From assembly GCA_910576815.1 (NCBI GenBank), contig CAJTKA010000001.1, positions 124,001 to 188,000 of the forward strand: a stretch of 64,000 nucleotides of DNA, given 5' to 3'. Under the pieces are notes generated by a model. The model was not told the origin of the DNA, ran no database searches, and was given only the letters and a program-made list of their open reading frames with translations. This document shows positions 52,225-61,725 of the stretch, piece by piece (the stretch's first letter is position 1; every line of letters starts with the position of its first letter). The position numbers and the translations under genes were made by a program. The stretch comes from an uncultured Lachnospiraceae bacterium (lineage in GTDB: Bacteria; Bacillota; Clostridia; Lachnospirales; Lachnospiraceae).

Positions 52225-52252
52225 TTGACTTCTCAGACAGAAGTTTTATACT
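52225..52252 (+). promoter_or_regulatory. Promoter of the HD-GYP-like gene
   Basis: -35 TTGACT (52225-52230) and -10 TATACT (52247-52252) with a 16-base spacer, about 95 bases before the start codon. Confidence 0.65.
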
Positions 52253-52281
52253 AAATATGTACCCCATTTTAAAAAGTATAT

Positions 52282-52330
52282 GATGTAAGCACTACATCTA
52301 GGGAGCTGCCCGATCTTTTCGGAGCCTCCC
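52282..52330 (+). promoter_or_regulatory. Structured 5' leader of the HD-GYP-like gene
   Basis: GATGT/ACATC (52282-52298) and GGGAG/CTCCC (52301-52330, with inner CCGA/TCGG) form two hairpins just before the GGAGG SD. They do not match a c-di-GMP riboswitch that I can recognise. Confidence 0.5.
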
Positions 52331-52351
52331 GCAGACAGGAGGTCATACTGT

Positions 52352-53410
52352 ATGAAGGACGTAGCCCGCATGGCTTTGGAAAACGGCATGGTGATCGGCG
52401 AGGATATCTGCAACTACCAGAATGAACTGATCATCCCAAAAGATACGGAAGTAACCGAAAAAGTAATCAAGAAGCTCGCGCTCCACTCCATTATCTGTGT
52501 CCCCATCAAGGAGGAGATCGACTTCGCTACCACACATTTTGAGAAAGTACGTCTAAGCAAGGCATTCCAAACCTTCCAGCTCACCTACAACAACCTGATG
52601 CCCATCTACGCAAAACTGATGAACGCATTCGTTGAAACCGGAGTCTGGAAAAACACCAATCAGCTCAGGGATATCTATACAAAACTTACTGCCTGTGCCG
52701 GTACGGGAGAATCGCTTCTTGACTTTCTCTACAATATGCTGCCCAGAGAGGACGCCATGACCCACGCGCACTGCTTAAACTCCGCGCTGATCGCCGGCGT
52801 GTTCGGCACCTGGTGGGAACTTTCTCAGGAAGATCTTCTGCTGCTGGTACAATGCGCCTTCTTCTATGATATCGGAAAACTGAAACTCCCTCAGGACCTT
52901 CTTTGGAAATCAGATAAGCTCACTGACCTGGAAATTACCAAACTGAAAACCCACACCATGCTCGGCTTCGAGCTGTTAAAGGATCAGCCCGTTGACGAGC
53001 ATGTGATCAAGGCCACCCTTATGCACCACGAGCGCTGCGACGGTTCCGGCTATCCTTCCAAACTGAAGGGCAGCAAGATCGACGTCTTTGCCAAGTACAT
53101 CGCTGTCATTGACGCATACGAGGCCATGACCTCCGCCCGCACTTACCGACAGCCCCTTCATCCCTTTCAGGTGATCGAAAACTTTGAGCGGGATGGTTAT
53201 GAAAAATTTGAAAAAGGCATCCTGCAGCCCATCCTCTATCACATCTCCGCCACTCAGCTGGGCTTTACGGTGCGCTTAAACAATGATGAAGAAGCAAAAG
53301 TAACTACCATCAATAAGGATAATCTGGCAAGACCGCTTCTGACCAGAGCGGACGGCACTTACATCGATCTTTCCTCAAAGCCGGATCTGAGCATTATGGC
53401 CATATTCTAA
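52352..53410 (+). CDS. HD-GYP-type protein with altered metal-binding histidine
   Basis: A 352-residue protein with an N-terminal domain of unknown fold (1-125) and an HD-GYP domain (about 130-330). HD-GYP enzymes hydrolyse c-di-GMP. The GSGYP motif (231-235), HHE (225-227), H201 and D253 are kept, but the HD pair is FYDIGKL: Tyr172-Asp173 instead of His-Asp. Loss of this metal ligand suggests reduced or absent hydrolysis and a binding or scaffold role. GGAGG lies before ATG 52352. It is a single gene. Confidence 0.88.
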   Translation: MKDVARMALENGMVIGEDICNYQNELIIPKDTEVTEKVIKKLALHSIICVPIKEEIDFATTHFEKVRLSKAFQTFQLTYNNLMPIYAKLMNAFVETGVWKNTNQLRDIYTKLTACAGTGESLLDFLYNMLPREDAMTHAHCLNSALIAGVFGTWWELSQEDLLLLVQCAFFYDIGKLKLPQDLLWKSDKLTDLEITKLKTHTMLGFELLKDQPVDEHVIKATLMHHERCDGSGYPSKLKGSKIDVFAKYIAVIDAYEAMTSARTYRQPLHPFQVIENFERDGYEKFEKGILQPILYHISATQLGFTVRLNNDEEAKVTTINKDNLARPLLTRADGTYIDLSSKPDLSIMAIF

Positions 53411-53424
53411 GCCTTTTCGTGAGG

Positions 53425-53450
53425 CCGGGTGTTTCGGCACCCGGTTTTTT
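53425..53450 (+). terminator. Terminator after the HD-GYP-like gene
   Basis: CCGGGTG (53425-53431) and CACCCGG (53438-53444) around TTTCGG, followed by six T. It lies between two convergent genes. Confidence 0.9.
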
Positions 53451-53455
53451 ACTTC

Positions 53456-54943
53456 CTACTCTGCAAAACAGGCATCCAAAATACGCTTCGCGATCGGCAC
53501 GGCATAGTCGCCGCCGCTGCCTGCCCCTTCTATGATAATGGTCACGCACACCTCTGGATCTTCTACGGGCGCAAATCCCGTAAACCAAGCGTGAGAATCT
53601 GTCTTGACCTTATTATACTCCGCAGAACCCGTCTTGCCCGCGGCCGTATAAGACAGACCCGAAAGTTTTTTTCCCGTACCGCTCTCTATAACCTCCGCCA
53701 TCAGTTCCGTCATGATCTGCGCTTCCTCCTCGCTCAGTAACCGCTTGTAAGTATCCGGAGCAAACTGCTTCACTACTGCTTTTTCGTGGTTTTCCACGCG
53801 ATCGATCAAATAAGGTTTCATCAACATACCGTCATTTGCAATGGCGCAGGTGATCATATTCAGTTGTAAGGGTGTCATCTGCGTAGTTCCCTGCCCAATT
53901 GCTGCCTGCATCACGTCCGCGTCCGTAGTTTCTGCATCCATATGCAGACTGCTCTTGTTGTAGGCAAAGTCCACTTCCAACGGTTGATTGAACAACAGCT
54001 CGTCCACCGTTCTGCCGAATTTGGCGCGGTCAAGGGAGAGACCAATATTCGCAAACGCGGAATTGCAGGACTTAGCAAAAGCTTTTGTGAAGTCTTCGCT
54101 GCCATGTGCGGAGCCATGGTAGCAGTTGATGCGCTCCTCCCCATGGGAAAAGTGGCCGTTGCACTGAAATTTGAATTGACTATACGAGTCAGCATTTTCT
54201 TTGATATACTCTAAGGCTGTCACGATCTTAAAGGTAGATCCCGGCGGATAAAGTCCCTGCGTGACGCGGTTCACAAGCACGCCGCTCTCCTTGTCCGCAA
54301 GCAGTCCGTCCCAGATCTCCTCGATCTCATTGGGATCAAAGTCCGGCTTCGATACCATGGCCAGGATGCGCCCGGTTTTCGGCTCCGTCACCAGCACGGC
54401 GCCTTTGTAGACGCCAAGGGAATCATACGCAATCTGCTGCAAATCCACATCCAATGTGGTAAACACATTGTCTCCCGGGTATTTTTCGCCCGCCATATCG
54501 CTTGCCACCTTCTCGGAAAGCTTGGTATTGGAATTGATCAGGTAATAATTAGCCTGTGCCTCCACGCCGAATCTGCCGTTTACAGCATAGCCGACTGCAT
54601 GGGAAAAAAGGTTTGCATACGGGTAAACCCGCACTTCCTCACCTTCCGTATCCGTCTGCGTCTCTGCCAGCTTCTGACCGCCTGCCGCATAAATCGTGCC
54701 TCTCTTATTCTGCGCAATCAACAGGTTCTGTCTGCTGTTATAACTATTATTGATGAGCGACTGTCTGTGCGTTGCGGCATAATGACCGGTGTAGCCCATC
54801 ATCAGTAAAAACAAGCCCACAAAAAACCATGTGACCGCAAGAATCTGCCGGTTACGCTTCCTCTTTGCCTTCCCGATCTTCAGATTCTTCCTGCTCCCAT
54901 TCGACGCTTCTCTCTCTCTTTTTTCGTTTTCTGTTCCTGGCAC
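53456..54943 (-). CDS. Class B penicillin-binding protein (PbpA-type)
   Basis: A 495-residue transpeptidase with an anchor at about 35-55, a pedestal domain and a transpeptidase domain with PPGSTFK (S at about 232), KSCNSAF and KTGSAEY. It is the shorter, PbpA-like type and lies next to a SEDS protein, a glycosyltransferase–transpeptidase pair. The start is GTG 54943, six bases after AAGGAG, giving a 92-base overlap out of frame with the ftsW end. Confidence 0.93.
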   Translation of the reverse strand: MPGTENEKREREASNGSRKNLKIGKAKRKRNRQILAVTWFFVGLFLLMMGYTGHYAATHRQSLINNSYNSRQNLLIAQNKRGTIYAAGGQKLAETQTDTEGEEVRVYPYANLFSHAVGYAVNGRFGVEAQANYYLINSNTKLSEKVASDMAGEKYPGDNVFTTLDVDLQQIAYDSLGVYKGAVLVTEPKTGRILAMVSKPDFDPNEIEEIWDGLLADKESGVLVNRVTQGLYPPGSTFKIVTALEYIKENADSYSQFKFQCNGHFSHGEERINCYHGSAHGSEDFTKAFAKSCNSAFANIGLSLDRAKFGRTVDELLFNQPLEVDFAYNKSSLHMDAETTDADVMQAAIGQGTTQMTPLQLNMITCAIANDGMLMKPYLIDRVENHEKAVVKQFAPDTYKRLLSEEEAQIMTELMAEVIESGTGKKLSGLSYTAAGKTGSAEYNKVKTDSHAWFTGFAPVEDPEVCVTIIIEGAGSGGDYAVPIAKRILDACFAE

Positions 54944-56252
54944 GTCTGTCTCCTTCGTCCCGTCTGATAATGTATAGTCCTTCTATGATAAAAAACATAA
55001 GCAGTGTCGTCAATACTGAACTGCCTCCATAGCTGATAAAAGGCAGGGTCACGCCCGTCATGGGAATGAACTTGGTTCCTCCGCCCACCGTCAAAAATAC
55101 CTGGAAAATATAGGTAATGCCAAGACCAAAGGCGATCAGCCTGTAAAAACGGTCCTGCAGCTTCATTGAGATGTTCATGCACATGATGAAGCTGCTGATA
55201 CAGATCAGGATCATGCACATGGAAAAGATGATCCCCAGCTCCTCTGCCACCGCAGAGAACACAAAGTCGGCCTCCACCAGGGGAATCGCCGTGGGATTGC
55301 CCCTGAAAAGTCCCAATCCGAACCACCCGCCGCTGCTGATCCCGAACAGGGACTGGGTAATCTGGAAACCTGCATCATCAATGCAGGCAAAAGGATCCTG
55401 CCAGGCCTGTACCCGCTGCTGTACGTGGGTAAACAGCTTGAAGGCGATCACCGCCGCCGCAGAGCCGCCCGCCGCGCCCAAAAACAGATAACGCCACTTT
55501 CCTGTGGCAATAAAGACCATGAACACATAGACCACAAAGAAGATCAATGCGCTTCCCAAATCTTTTGATGCCACCAAGATCAGTACATGCAGACCCGCCA
55601 GCACCGCCGTCACCGCCACCCTGAGAAAATCCCAGGATTCATGAAAGGCGCTGGCCACAAAGAAGACAAAGAGGACCTTCACAAACTCGGAAGGCTGGAA
55701 CGTAACGCCCGCAATGGAGTAAGAAATCTTAGAGCCATAGGTGACAGAACCCAAAAGCAGCACCACCCCCAGCGCCAAAATACCGACTCCCGCATAAACC
55801 CAGGTCAGACTCTTTAGAAACTTTAGATTCCGCATAAAGAAAGGAACCGCCATCCCAATCACAATAGAGACCGTGACAATAAAAAACTGCTTAATTGCTT
55901 TCTCATAGGACAGTCTTGTCAAAATCACAAAGCCGATGCTCAAGAGCATACAGGTATTGTTGATGATGAGCAGATTCCCCTTCGGGTAGATCATGCGAAA
56001 GAGCATGATCGTTGAAAACAGTAAGATCTGCTGCAATACATAAAAGAGCAGATACTCAATCTTTCCCGTCTCAAAACAAATCACCAAAAAGCACGAAAAA
56101 TGCACCAGAAACATCCAAATGTTCTGGCGGATATACCCGGCTTTTCGCCGCTCCTCCTCCTGAAAGCGGAACACCAAAAAACACTCCAGCGTGTAGCAGG
56201 CGATAAACAGGGTGATAAAATATTTAGAAAGCTCTGTGATATAAAGTTCCAT
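54852..56252 (-). CDS. SEDS-family glycosyltransferase (FtsW/RodA/SpoVE)
   Basis: A 466-residue membrane protein with about ten segments. The catalytic aspartate is in LVEADFVFSAVAEELG and the end has LPFISYGGSS. The C-terminal tail (about 425-466) is highly charged (RKKRERSVEW) and overlaps the start of the downstream PBP. It is distinct from rodA at 18361, so it may serve septation or sporulation. Start ATG 56252 is preferred to GTG 56264. Confidence 0.92.
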   Translation of the reverse strand: MELYITELSKYFITLFIACYTLECFLVFRFQEEERRKAGYIRQNIWMFLVHFSCFLVICFETGKIEYLLFYVLQQILLFSTIMLFRMIYPKGNLLIINNTCMLLSIGFVILTRLSYEKAIKQFFIVTVSIVIGMAVPFFMRNLKFLKSLTWVYAGVGILALGVVLLLGSVTYGSKISYSIAGVTFQPSEFVKVLFVFFVASAFHESWDFLRVAVTAVLAGLHVLILVASKDLGSALIFFVVYVFMVFIATGKWRYLFLGAAGGSAAAVIAFKLFTHVQQRVQAWQDPFACIDDAGFQITQSLFGISSGGWFGLGLFRGNPTAIPLVEADFVFSAVAEELGIIFSMCMILICISSFIMCMNISMKLQDRFYRLIAFGLGITYIFQVFLTVGGGTKFIPMTGVTLPFISYGGSSVLTTLLMFFIIEGLYIIRRDEGDRRARNRKRKKRERSVEWEQEESEDREGKEEA

Positions 56253-56291
56253 AATCGTCACCAAAGTTTCCAGTCATTTCAATTATTCAAT

Positions 56292-56325
56292 GCGGAGAAT
56301 GCCGTATTGCAGGCAATTTCACTCC
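56292..56325. repeat. Partial copy C of the palindromic element
   Basis: GCGGAGAATGCCGTATTGCA (56292-56311) matches the first hairpin of copies A and B, but its right half is degenerate and the AGTGCTTC stem is absent. It lies at the U32 gene's 3' end. Confidence 0.6.
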
Positions 56326-58775
56326 ACGCCCCGTTTGCAGTGTCCGGCAGTATAGTTCGAAAACGCATAGGTCCTACGCAGAATCTGCTCACAGACTTCC
56401 CCCGCTTCTATCGTAAAATCATAGCGATCAGCGGACGCGGCGATCCGCTCCCTCTCCTTTACGGCGGTATGCAGCGAATAGGACACGGCATTATATAGGA
56501 CATTATAACAGTGATCGCAGTTTAGCACTACAGGAAATGCAATTTCTTTACGATCTTTTAAGAAAATTTGTCTTTCCTCCCCGATCCTGCTTCCCGCCTT
56601 TTCGCCTTTCGCTGCTCCGTTTCGGCAGGCATCAACAGTCTTTGCCAGACAGTTTGCCGTGACCATCATGGGAATGTGGCTGTAGACGATCAAATTCGCA
56701 GAAAGGCCATGCCTTTTTGCTGCCTGCACAAGATGTGCCGCCTCTCCCGCATTCAATTCATAGGGCAGCGTGATTTCATCCACATAATCTGCCAAAAAAG
56801 CGGCCGCCTCCCCGTTAAAGCAGTATAGCCCTGCATCCGCCACCAGCGAATACGCCTTACCTGCCTTTTCCATTCCCTCAGAAACATCTCTCGCAAAGGC
56901 AAGGCCTTCCAGAGAGCGGATCAGGAATCCCTGTATCCTGCCGCGAATCTCAGGTGCCCGCAAAGCCTCCGTAAACCGCCGCAGCCAATCTTCATCCCGC
57001 TCCCGCAGAATAAAGGGCAGGGCCAGATAGCAGGCAAAGGATCTATCTTCATCCGCAGCCGTCCCCTCTGAACCTGCAATTCCTGCCTCATCCCCGTTTT
57101 TCAGTATCGCCAAAACCTCATCCCGCTCCCGCAGGAAAAGATCGCTTTCGATGTAAATACGGCTACAGCCGCAGGAGACAGCGGCACGAAACTGATCCAA
57201 CGTCGCCACCAGAGCATGGATGGGACGAGATTGCGCGTCTTTATTCGTTGACTGACTTAGTCGGTCTTGGTTCATATTCTGTCTGAACTCATCTCCCGCG
57301 CTTACCGCGCTCCTCTGTTCTGCTCCTGCCAAAAGCCTGTTTTCCGCATCTTCGGCGCTTCCGCCACCGAACTTTTGCGATGTCTCCTTTTCACAGACTA
57401 TCACTTCAAATGCCGCCACCGCCTCCCGCCGCAGCTCATTTAACGCGCGCACCGGCACGAAGCCTTCCCCTTCCATCTCGATTTCGCATTCCGTCACACG
57501 AAGCAGGCTATCACCCATCTTTGTGAGTTGTTTTCTGACGGCCTCCTCTGTCAGAGGCGCCTTCATTGCGGGCTGCACGGTCTCGCCGGTCACTTCCGCA
57601 GCATATGCGGCAGCTTTCGATTCCACCTTGCATATACATTTCGCGGCAGACTCCTGCCTCTCCTCAAACACGCTCTCGTCTGCTTTTGACTTCGCCCCGT
57701 CATCTCTCCAATCTGATGAGATACATATCTCCAAGGGCTCGTCCACCGCCACACGCGCCTTAATCCGTACAGGCATCTTTTCCGGTTCCCTAATATACTC
57801 TTCCCGAATCTCGCCAAGCAACGCCTCGTCACAGTTCTCATACCCTGGCTTTTCCAGGGTGATCATCTCCTTACCGTTATGCCTCTCGTAATAACCCGTC
57901 TGAATCTCACTGCGGATATAAAGGCGTTTCAGCCTGTCAAGATCGGCCTTTTCCACCTGATAACGCGCACTGTCCCCGTAACAGCGATCAATATACTTTC
58001 GATAAATGGCGGTGACGCCCGCTGCATACTCGGGCCGTTTCATCCGTCCCTCGATCTTGAAAGAGTCGATCCCAACCCCGATCAGGGCCGGCAGATATTC
58101 CAGCGTACACATATCTTTAAGACTTAGCGGATAGCCCTCCCCTGCCAGTCGCTTCTTTCCCTCAAAAATCTCATAGGGAAGTCTGCACGGCTGAGCACAG
58201 CGCCCCCTGTTTCCGCTCCTGCCGCCCAAGATGCTGCTAAAAAGACACTGTCCCGAATAACAATAACACATGGCGCCGTGGATAAAACACTCTACCTCCA
58301 CGCCTGCTTCCTCTCGAATCTTTTGCACTTCCAGCAAAGACAACTCTCTGGCCGGCACGATACGGCTGATCCCCGCCTCTTTGAGCAGGGCGGCTCCTCC
58401 TGCTCCCGTCACTGTCATCTGGGTGCTGGCATGCAGGGTAAGTCCCGGAAAACGCTCTCTCAGATAGCGAAGCACCCCCAGATCCTGCACGATCACGCCG
58501 TCAAGCCCCGCCTCATAAAAGGGCGTAAGGTAATCAAACAGCGTCGCAAGCTCCCGCTCCTTCAAAAGGGTGTTCACAGTCAGATAAATCTTTTTCCCGT
58601 AAAAATGGGCGACGTAAAGCGTACGGAGAATCTCCGCCGCCGTAAAATTATCCGCATAGGCTCTGGCGCCAAACTGCTCTCCGCCCAAATATACCGCGTC
58701 CGCGCCGGCATTGACAGCCCCTAAAAAAGCCTCAAAATTACCCGCCGGAGCAAGAAGCTCCACTTTTTTCCCCAT
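56319..58775 (-). CDS. U32 family peptidase (YhbU/RlhA type)
   Basis: An 818-residue U32 protein with the N-terminal part LLAPAGNFEAFLGAVNAGADAVYLGG and the cysteine cluster GAMCYCYSGQCLFSS and NRGRCAQPC. Related proteins hydroxylate tRNA or rRNA (TrhP, RlhA). The middle and C-terminal part (about 400-810) is extended, with a DUF3656-type segment, longer than E. coli RlhA, and it ends near a third cysteine-rich motif (VVLNCDHCYN). The role may therefore be RNA modification rather than proteolysis. Confidence 0.9.
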   Translation of the reverse strand: MGKKVELLAPAGNFEAFLGAVNAGADAVYLGGEQFGARAYADNFTAAEILRTLYVAHFYGKKIYLTVNTLLKERELATLFDYLTPFYEAGLDGVIVQDLGVLRYLRERFPGLTLHASTQMTVTGAGGAALLKEAGISRIVPARELSLLEVQKIREEAGVEVECFIHGAMCYCYSGQCLFSSILGGRSGNRGRCAQPCRLPYEIFEGKKRLAGEGYPLSLKDMCTLEYLPALIGVGIDSFKIEGRMKRPEYAAGVTAIYRKYIDRCYGDSARYQVEKADLDRLKRLYIRSEIQTGYYERHNGKEMITLEKPGYENCDEALLGEIREEYIREPEKMPVRIKARVAVDEPLEICISSDWRDDGAKSKADESVFEERQESAAKCICKVESKAAAYAAEVTGETVQPAMKAPLTEEAVRKQLTKMGDSLLRVTECEIEMEGEGFVPVRALNELRREAVAAFEVIVCEKETSQKFGGGSAEDAENRLLAGAEQRSAVSAGDEFRQNMNQDRLSQSTNKDAQSRPIHALVATLDQFRAAVSCGCSRIYIESDLFLRERDEVLAILKNGDEAGIAGSEGTAADEDRSFACYLALPFILRERDEDWLRRFTEALRAPEIRGRIQGFLIRSLEGLAFARDVSEGMEKAGKAYSLVADAGLYCFNGEAAAFLADYVDEITLPYELNAGEAAHLVQAAKRHGLSANLIVYSHIPMMVTANCLAKTVDACRNGAAKGEKAGSRIGEERQIFLKDRKEIAFPVVLNCDHCYNVLYNAVSYSLHTAVKERERIAASADRYDFTIEAGEVCEQILRRTYAFSNYTAGHCKRGVE

Positions 58776-58828
58776 ATCTTCACTCCGCTTCCAAAAACTT
58801 ATCGTCAGACGACAACCTTTCCTGTCGA

Positions 58829-58857
58829 TTAAAAAGAGCAGACCACTGATCTGCTCC
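58829..58857 (-). terminator. Terminator after zapA
   Basis: On the minus strand GAGCAGA (58850-58856) and TCTGCTC (58836-58842) around TCAGTGG, followed by TTTTT. Confidence 0.85.
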
Positions 58858-58880
58858 TTCCCTTTTCTATTGATATTCTT

Positions 58881-59294
58881 CTATTGTTTCCCTTTGCGTT
58901 CCTTAAGCTCCGTCTCCATGCGGACGATCTGCTTGGCATTCTCGTTCGCCTCATTCTGGAGAGTTTTTACGTTCTTTTCCGTGTTCTCAAGCTTCATCTG
59001 CGCCGCGATCAAGTCATGCTTTAAGGCGTAAACCTCATCGTTTTTGTTCTTCAAATCTTCTTCCAGGATACCGATCTGCTTCTTTGCTTTAAAATAATCA
59101 TCAGCGATATTGAGCTGGAGGAGTACATTCTGGGTATCCATCGGTTGTCTCTTAAAGCTGTCGATCTTGTTGTATTCAGCAATCTTATTGTTTATGTAGG
59201 AGGCCACCTTCTGCAGATATTCCTCACTCTCGTAACCGCTCAGCGTAAAGACCTTGCCGGCGATGATTACTTCCGTATCTGTTTTTGTTGACAT
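58881..59294 (-). CDS. zapA: Cell division protein ZapA
   Basis: A 137-residue ZapA, which crosslinks FtsZ filaments. The N-terminal globular part (VIIAGKVFTLSGYESEEYLQKVASYIN, about 10-36) is followed by a long coiled coil (about 60-135). GGAGGA precedes ATG 59294 by about ten bases. It has its own promoter and terminator. Confidence 0.93.
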   Translation of the reverse strand: MSTKTDTEVIIAGKVFTLSGYESEEYLQKVASYINNKIAEYNKIDSFKRQPMDTQNVLLQLNIADDYFKAKKQIGILEEDLKNKNDEVYALKHDLIAAQMKLENTEKNVKTLQNEANENAKQIVRMETELKERKGKQ

Positions 59295-59335
59295 AAGGAA
59301 CACTCCTCCAACGCTGTGCTTACACTATCAACCTC

Positions 59336-59364
59336 ATTATAGCTGTCCTAAGACGGAATTTCAA
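59336..59364 (-). promoter_or_regulatory. Promoter of zapA
   Basis: On the minus strand -35 TTGAAA (59359-59364), 17-base spacer, -10 TATAAT (59336-59341). The start codon follows about 40 bases later. Confidence 0.75.
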
Positions 59365-59430
59365 GCCCTTCTTTCTCCTATGCGTAACATTTCCGTAACA
59401 TTTTATAGGAATATACCGCATAAACAGGCA

Positions 59431-61725
59431 TTACTGAGCGCCTGTAAATAACATATAAGGACTACAATTCGCCTCCTTGTCAAAGGCAAGTGCAATTGCA
59501 AAAGGATTATGCAGCTGTGGGAACTCCCAGTTCTCCCTGCCGTAAAAGGTCTCCGAATCAAACTGCGCCTCCTCAAGTTCCGCCCTGGTGTCCACAAACG
59601 CCGCCATATAAGGCACCCGCAGCATCACATCATGACTTTCTCCGATGTGCCAATGCGGTTTCAAGGGCTGTATGCCAATATATTCCACCAGCATATTCTC
59701 GCTGAGACGGTATGCGGTCTGACAGACCAGTTTTTCCTCTTTTTTGTATACCACAAAGGAATAACAGTAAAGGTTTTCGCCGTTATCCAGTGTAAAACAA
59801 TCAAAGTTAAAGGTATCCACCGAATTTCCCCAGTAAGCGGCTGCGCTCTTTTTGATACTTTCCTGCACCTGTGGCCAGCGGTCTGCAAAGAAATCCCCGT
59901 CCGGATTGACGTCCATCCGATAGAAAATACGGATATCCTCAGACTCAGCGGCGTCCGGCGTTTTCGGCCACAGCGTATTAAGCCCCGCAGCTGCCGCAAA
60001 GTCCATGCTGCCATAATACCAGTCGATCGGCTTAGAAAGCACATAACGGGTGGGAAACATCTCTCCGGAGGACAGCCCGCAAAATGCCCAGCCAAATCCT
60101 TCCTCATCGTACCGCCGCACCACGGCAAGATCCCTGTGTGGAACGGTGATCTTCATGCCCGGCAAAAGTACGCCCTCCTCCAGTTTCGGATTCGCCCATT
60201 CCAAATTCTGATAATATCGTCCGTCCCCGAAAAACTGCCTGGCAATCTTCCAGAGATTATCTCCCACCGCCACCTCATACTCCACATCCTCCGCCGGACC
60301 AAACCCCAGATGTACATAATTTCCGTTGTCGTCCTGTGTCTCCGGATCATAAGGAATAACCCCCAAAAAGTCCATAAAGTCCTCATGTTCCAGCCGTTTC
60401 ACTCCGGAAAAATACGCGGCATACCACGGCATCTCCTCAGACGAAAGCTCCCTTACGCCGCGCTGTGGATAGATCTGCTCTGCCGTCCCCGCAAGATAGA
60501 AGCTGTTCTCGATCGTGCCCTTTCCCGGATTTACAGTATTGCAGGCTACGCCGTAAATGGGTGTGACGAAAGACAGCCGTTTCTGGCTGATGGTAACGGC
60601 GCCGCTATTGACGCAGGTATCCACCGTCCCGCCATTGGAGGCACAGATGCCCGCGCTGACCAGCGTTTCCGCGTGGTCGCGCACTATCTGTTCTATATGG
60701 ACCTTCCCGCTGTTTTGACATTTGTAAATACTGCCCCAGCTCGCGCCCACGATACCGCCCGCAAGCTGGACGCCGCTCACATCTCCCATATTTTGGCAGT
60801 CCTCTATGCTGCCCTCCTCCGCATTCCGCCCGGAAATCCCTCCTGCGGCAAAATCATGTACATAAAAGGTATCGGAGATAGCGCCAAGCGTCACCTTACC
60901 TTCATTGACACAGTTTTGGATGCTCCCGTAATTGGAGCGGCAGATGCCGCCCGCAAACATGGAATGTTTCGTATAAGTGTTCTCAGGCGCTTCCGTACTC
61001 CGGTCCGTTCCCGCCTCCACGCTTCCCGTAAATCGGCAGTTTTTCATCTGCCCGTAATTGATGCCCGCGATACCGGCCGCGTCCCACGCGCCGACCACTT
61101 TTGCCTGCACCTTGCAGTTTTCGATCACGCCATAGTTGGCAAAGCAAAGCGCTGCGGAAGTAATCACATTTGTCTCCCCGTTTTCCTCCTCGTAGGCACA
61201 GTCCTCATACGTGGTGACAAACAGGCTCTCACGGATCGTGAGGTCTGTCACTTTCGCACCCTCCTCCAGTATCATAAAAAGAGAACTCAGCCAGCTGCCG
61301 TAGGGCGTACAATATCCGATCAGGGCATGACCGTTTCCGTCAAAATGCCCGTAATAACTCGGAATGGAGCCATACCCGTTTTCCGGCAGCGTATCCGCCC
61401 AGTTCTCCCATCCTTCCGTATCATTTAAAATTAAGTCATTTACAAGACGGACATTGGAATGCGGGTCCATTTTTGTGGAAATGAACCACCTGAAATCTTC
61501 TTTCGTGGACAGCAGATAATAGCCGTCCACATCCTGCGGCGGCGTTTGCCCGATTTCTCTTTCCGTCTCGTCAGTCTCAGACGTAAGCCCCTCCGTCTCC
61601 CACATCGCCGTCAGCGAATCATCCTTCCGCAAGCAATCTCCGTACCCAATCAACAGCCAAACGCAAAGACAGCCCATAACAACGATTATCTGCGCCAGCC
61701 GTTTCCAAGGAATTTTCTCATTCAT
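59431..61725 (-). CDS. GLUG-repeat and LysM surface protein coupled to ruvB
   Basis: A 764-residue protein with an N-terminal membrane anchor (about 8-29), five or so GLUG-type repeats (about 205-420, units such as GGIVGASWGSIYKCQNSGKV) forming a predicted beta-solenoid, a LysM domain (about 485-540, YEVAVGDNLWKIARQFFGD) and an unrecognised C-terminal domain (about 545-764). It is probably surface-anchored and binds peptidoglycan. Its ATG overlaps the ruvB stop by four bases (ATGA), an unexpected coupling for a DNA repair helicase. No catalytic motif is seen. Confidence 0.85.
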   Translation of the reverse strand: MNEKIPWKRLAQIIVVMGCLCVWLLIGYGDCLRKDDSLTAMWETEGLTSETDETEREIGQTPPQDVDGYYLLSTKEDFRWFISTKMDPHSNVRLVNDLILNDTEGWENWADTLPENGYGSIPSYYGHFDGNGHALIGYCTPYGSWLSSLFMILEEGAKVTDLTIRESLFVTTYEDCAYEEENGETNVITSAALCFANYGVIENCKVQAKVVGAWDAAGIAGINYGQMKNCRFTGSVEAGTDRSTEAPENTYTKHSMFAGGICRSNYGSIQNCVNEGKVTLGAISDTFYVHDFAAGGISGRNAEEGSIEDCQNMGDVSGVQLAGGIVGASWGSIYKCQNSGKVHIEQIVRDHAETLVSAGICASNGGTVDTCVNSGAVTISQKRLSFVTPIYGVACNTVNPGKGTIENSFYLAGTAEQIYPQRGVRELSSEEMPWYAAYFSGVKRLEHEDFMDFLGVIPYDPETQDDNGNYVHLGFGPAEDVEYEVAVGDNLWKIARQFFGDGRYYQNLEWANPKLEEGVLLPGMKITVPHRDLAVVRRYDEEGFGWAFCGLSSGEMFPTRYVLSKPIDWYYGSMDFAAAAGLNTLWPKTPDAAESEDIRIFYRMDVNPDGDFFADRWPQVQESIKKSAAAYWGNSVDTFNFDCFTLDNGENLYCYSFVVYKKEEKLVCQTAYRLSENMLVEYIGIQPLKPHWHIGESHDVMLRVPYMAAFVDTRAELEEAQFDSETFYGRENWEFPQLHNPFAIALAFDKEANCSPYMLFTGAQ

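Noticed and set aside
52282..52330. c-di-GMP riboswitch before the HD-GYP gene
   Set aside because: Two hairpins are present but the conserved core bases of class I and II switches are missing.
59509..61428. A 639-residue plus-strand frame over the GLUG gene
   Set aside because: Antisense shadow; no start with SD and no domain; the GLUG/LysM reading is clearly right.
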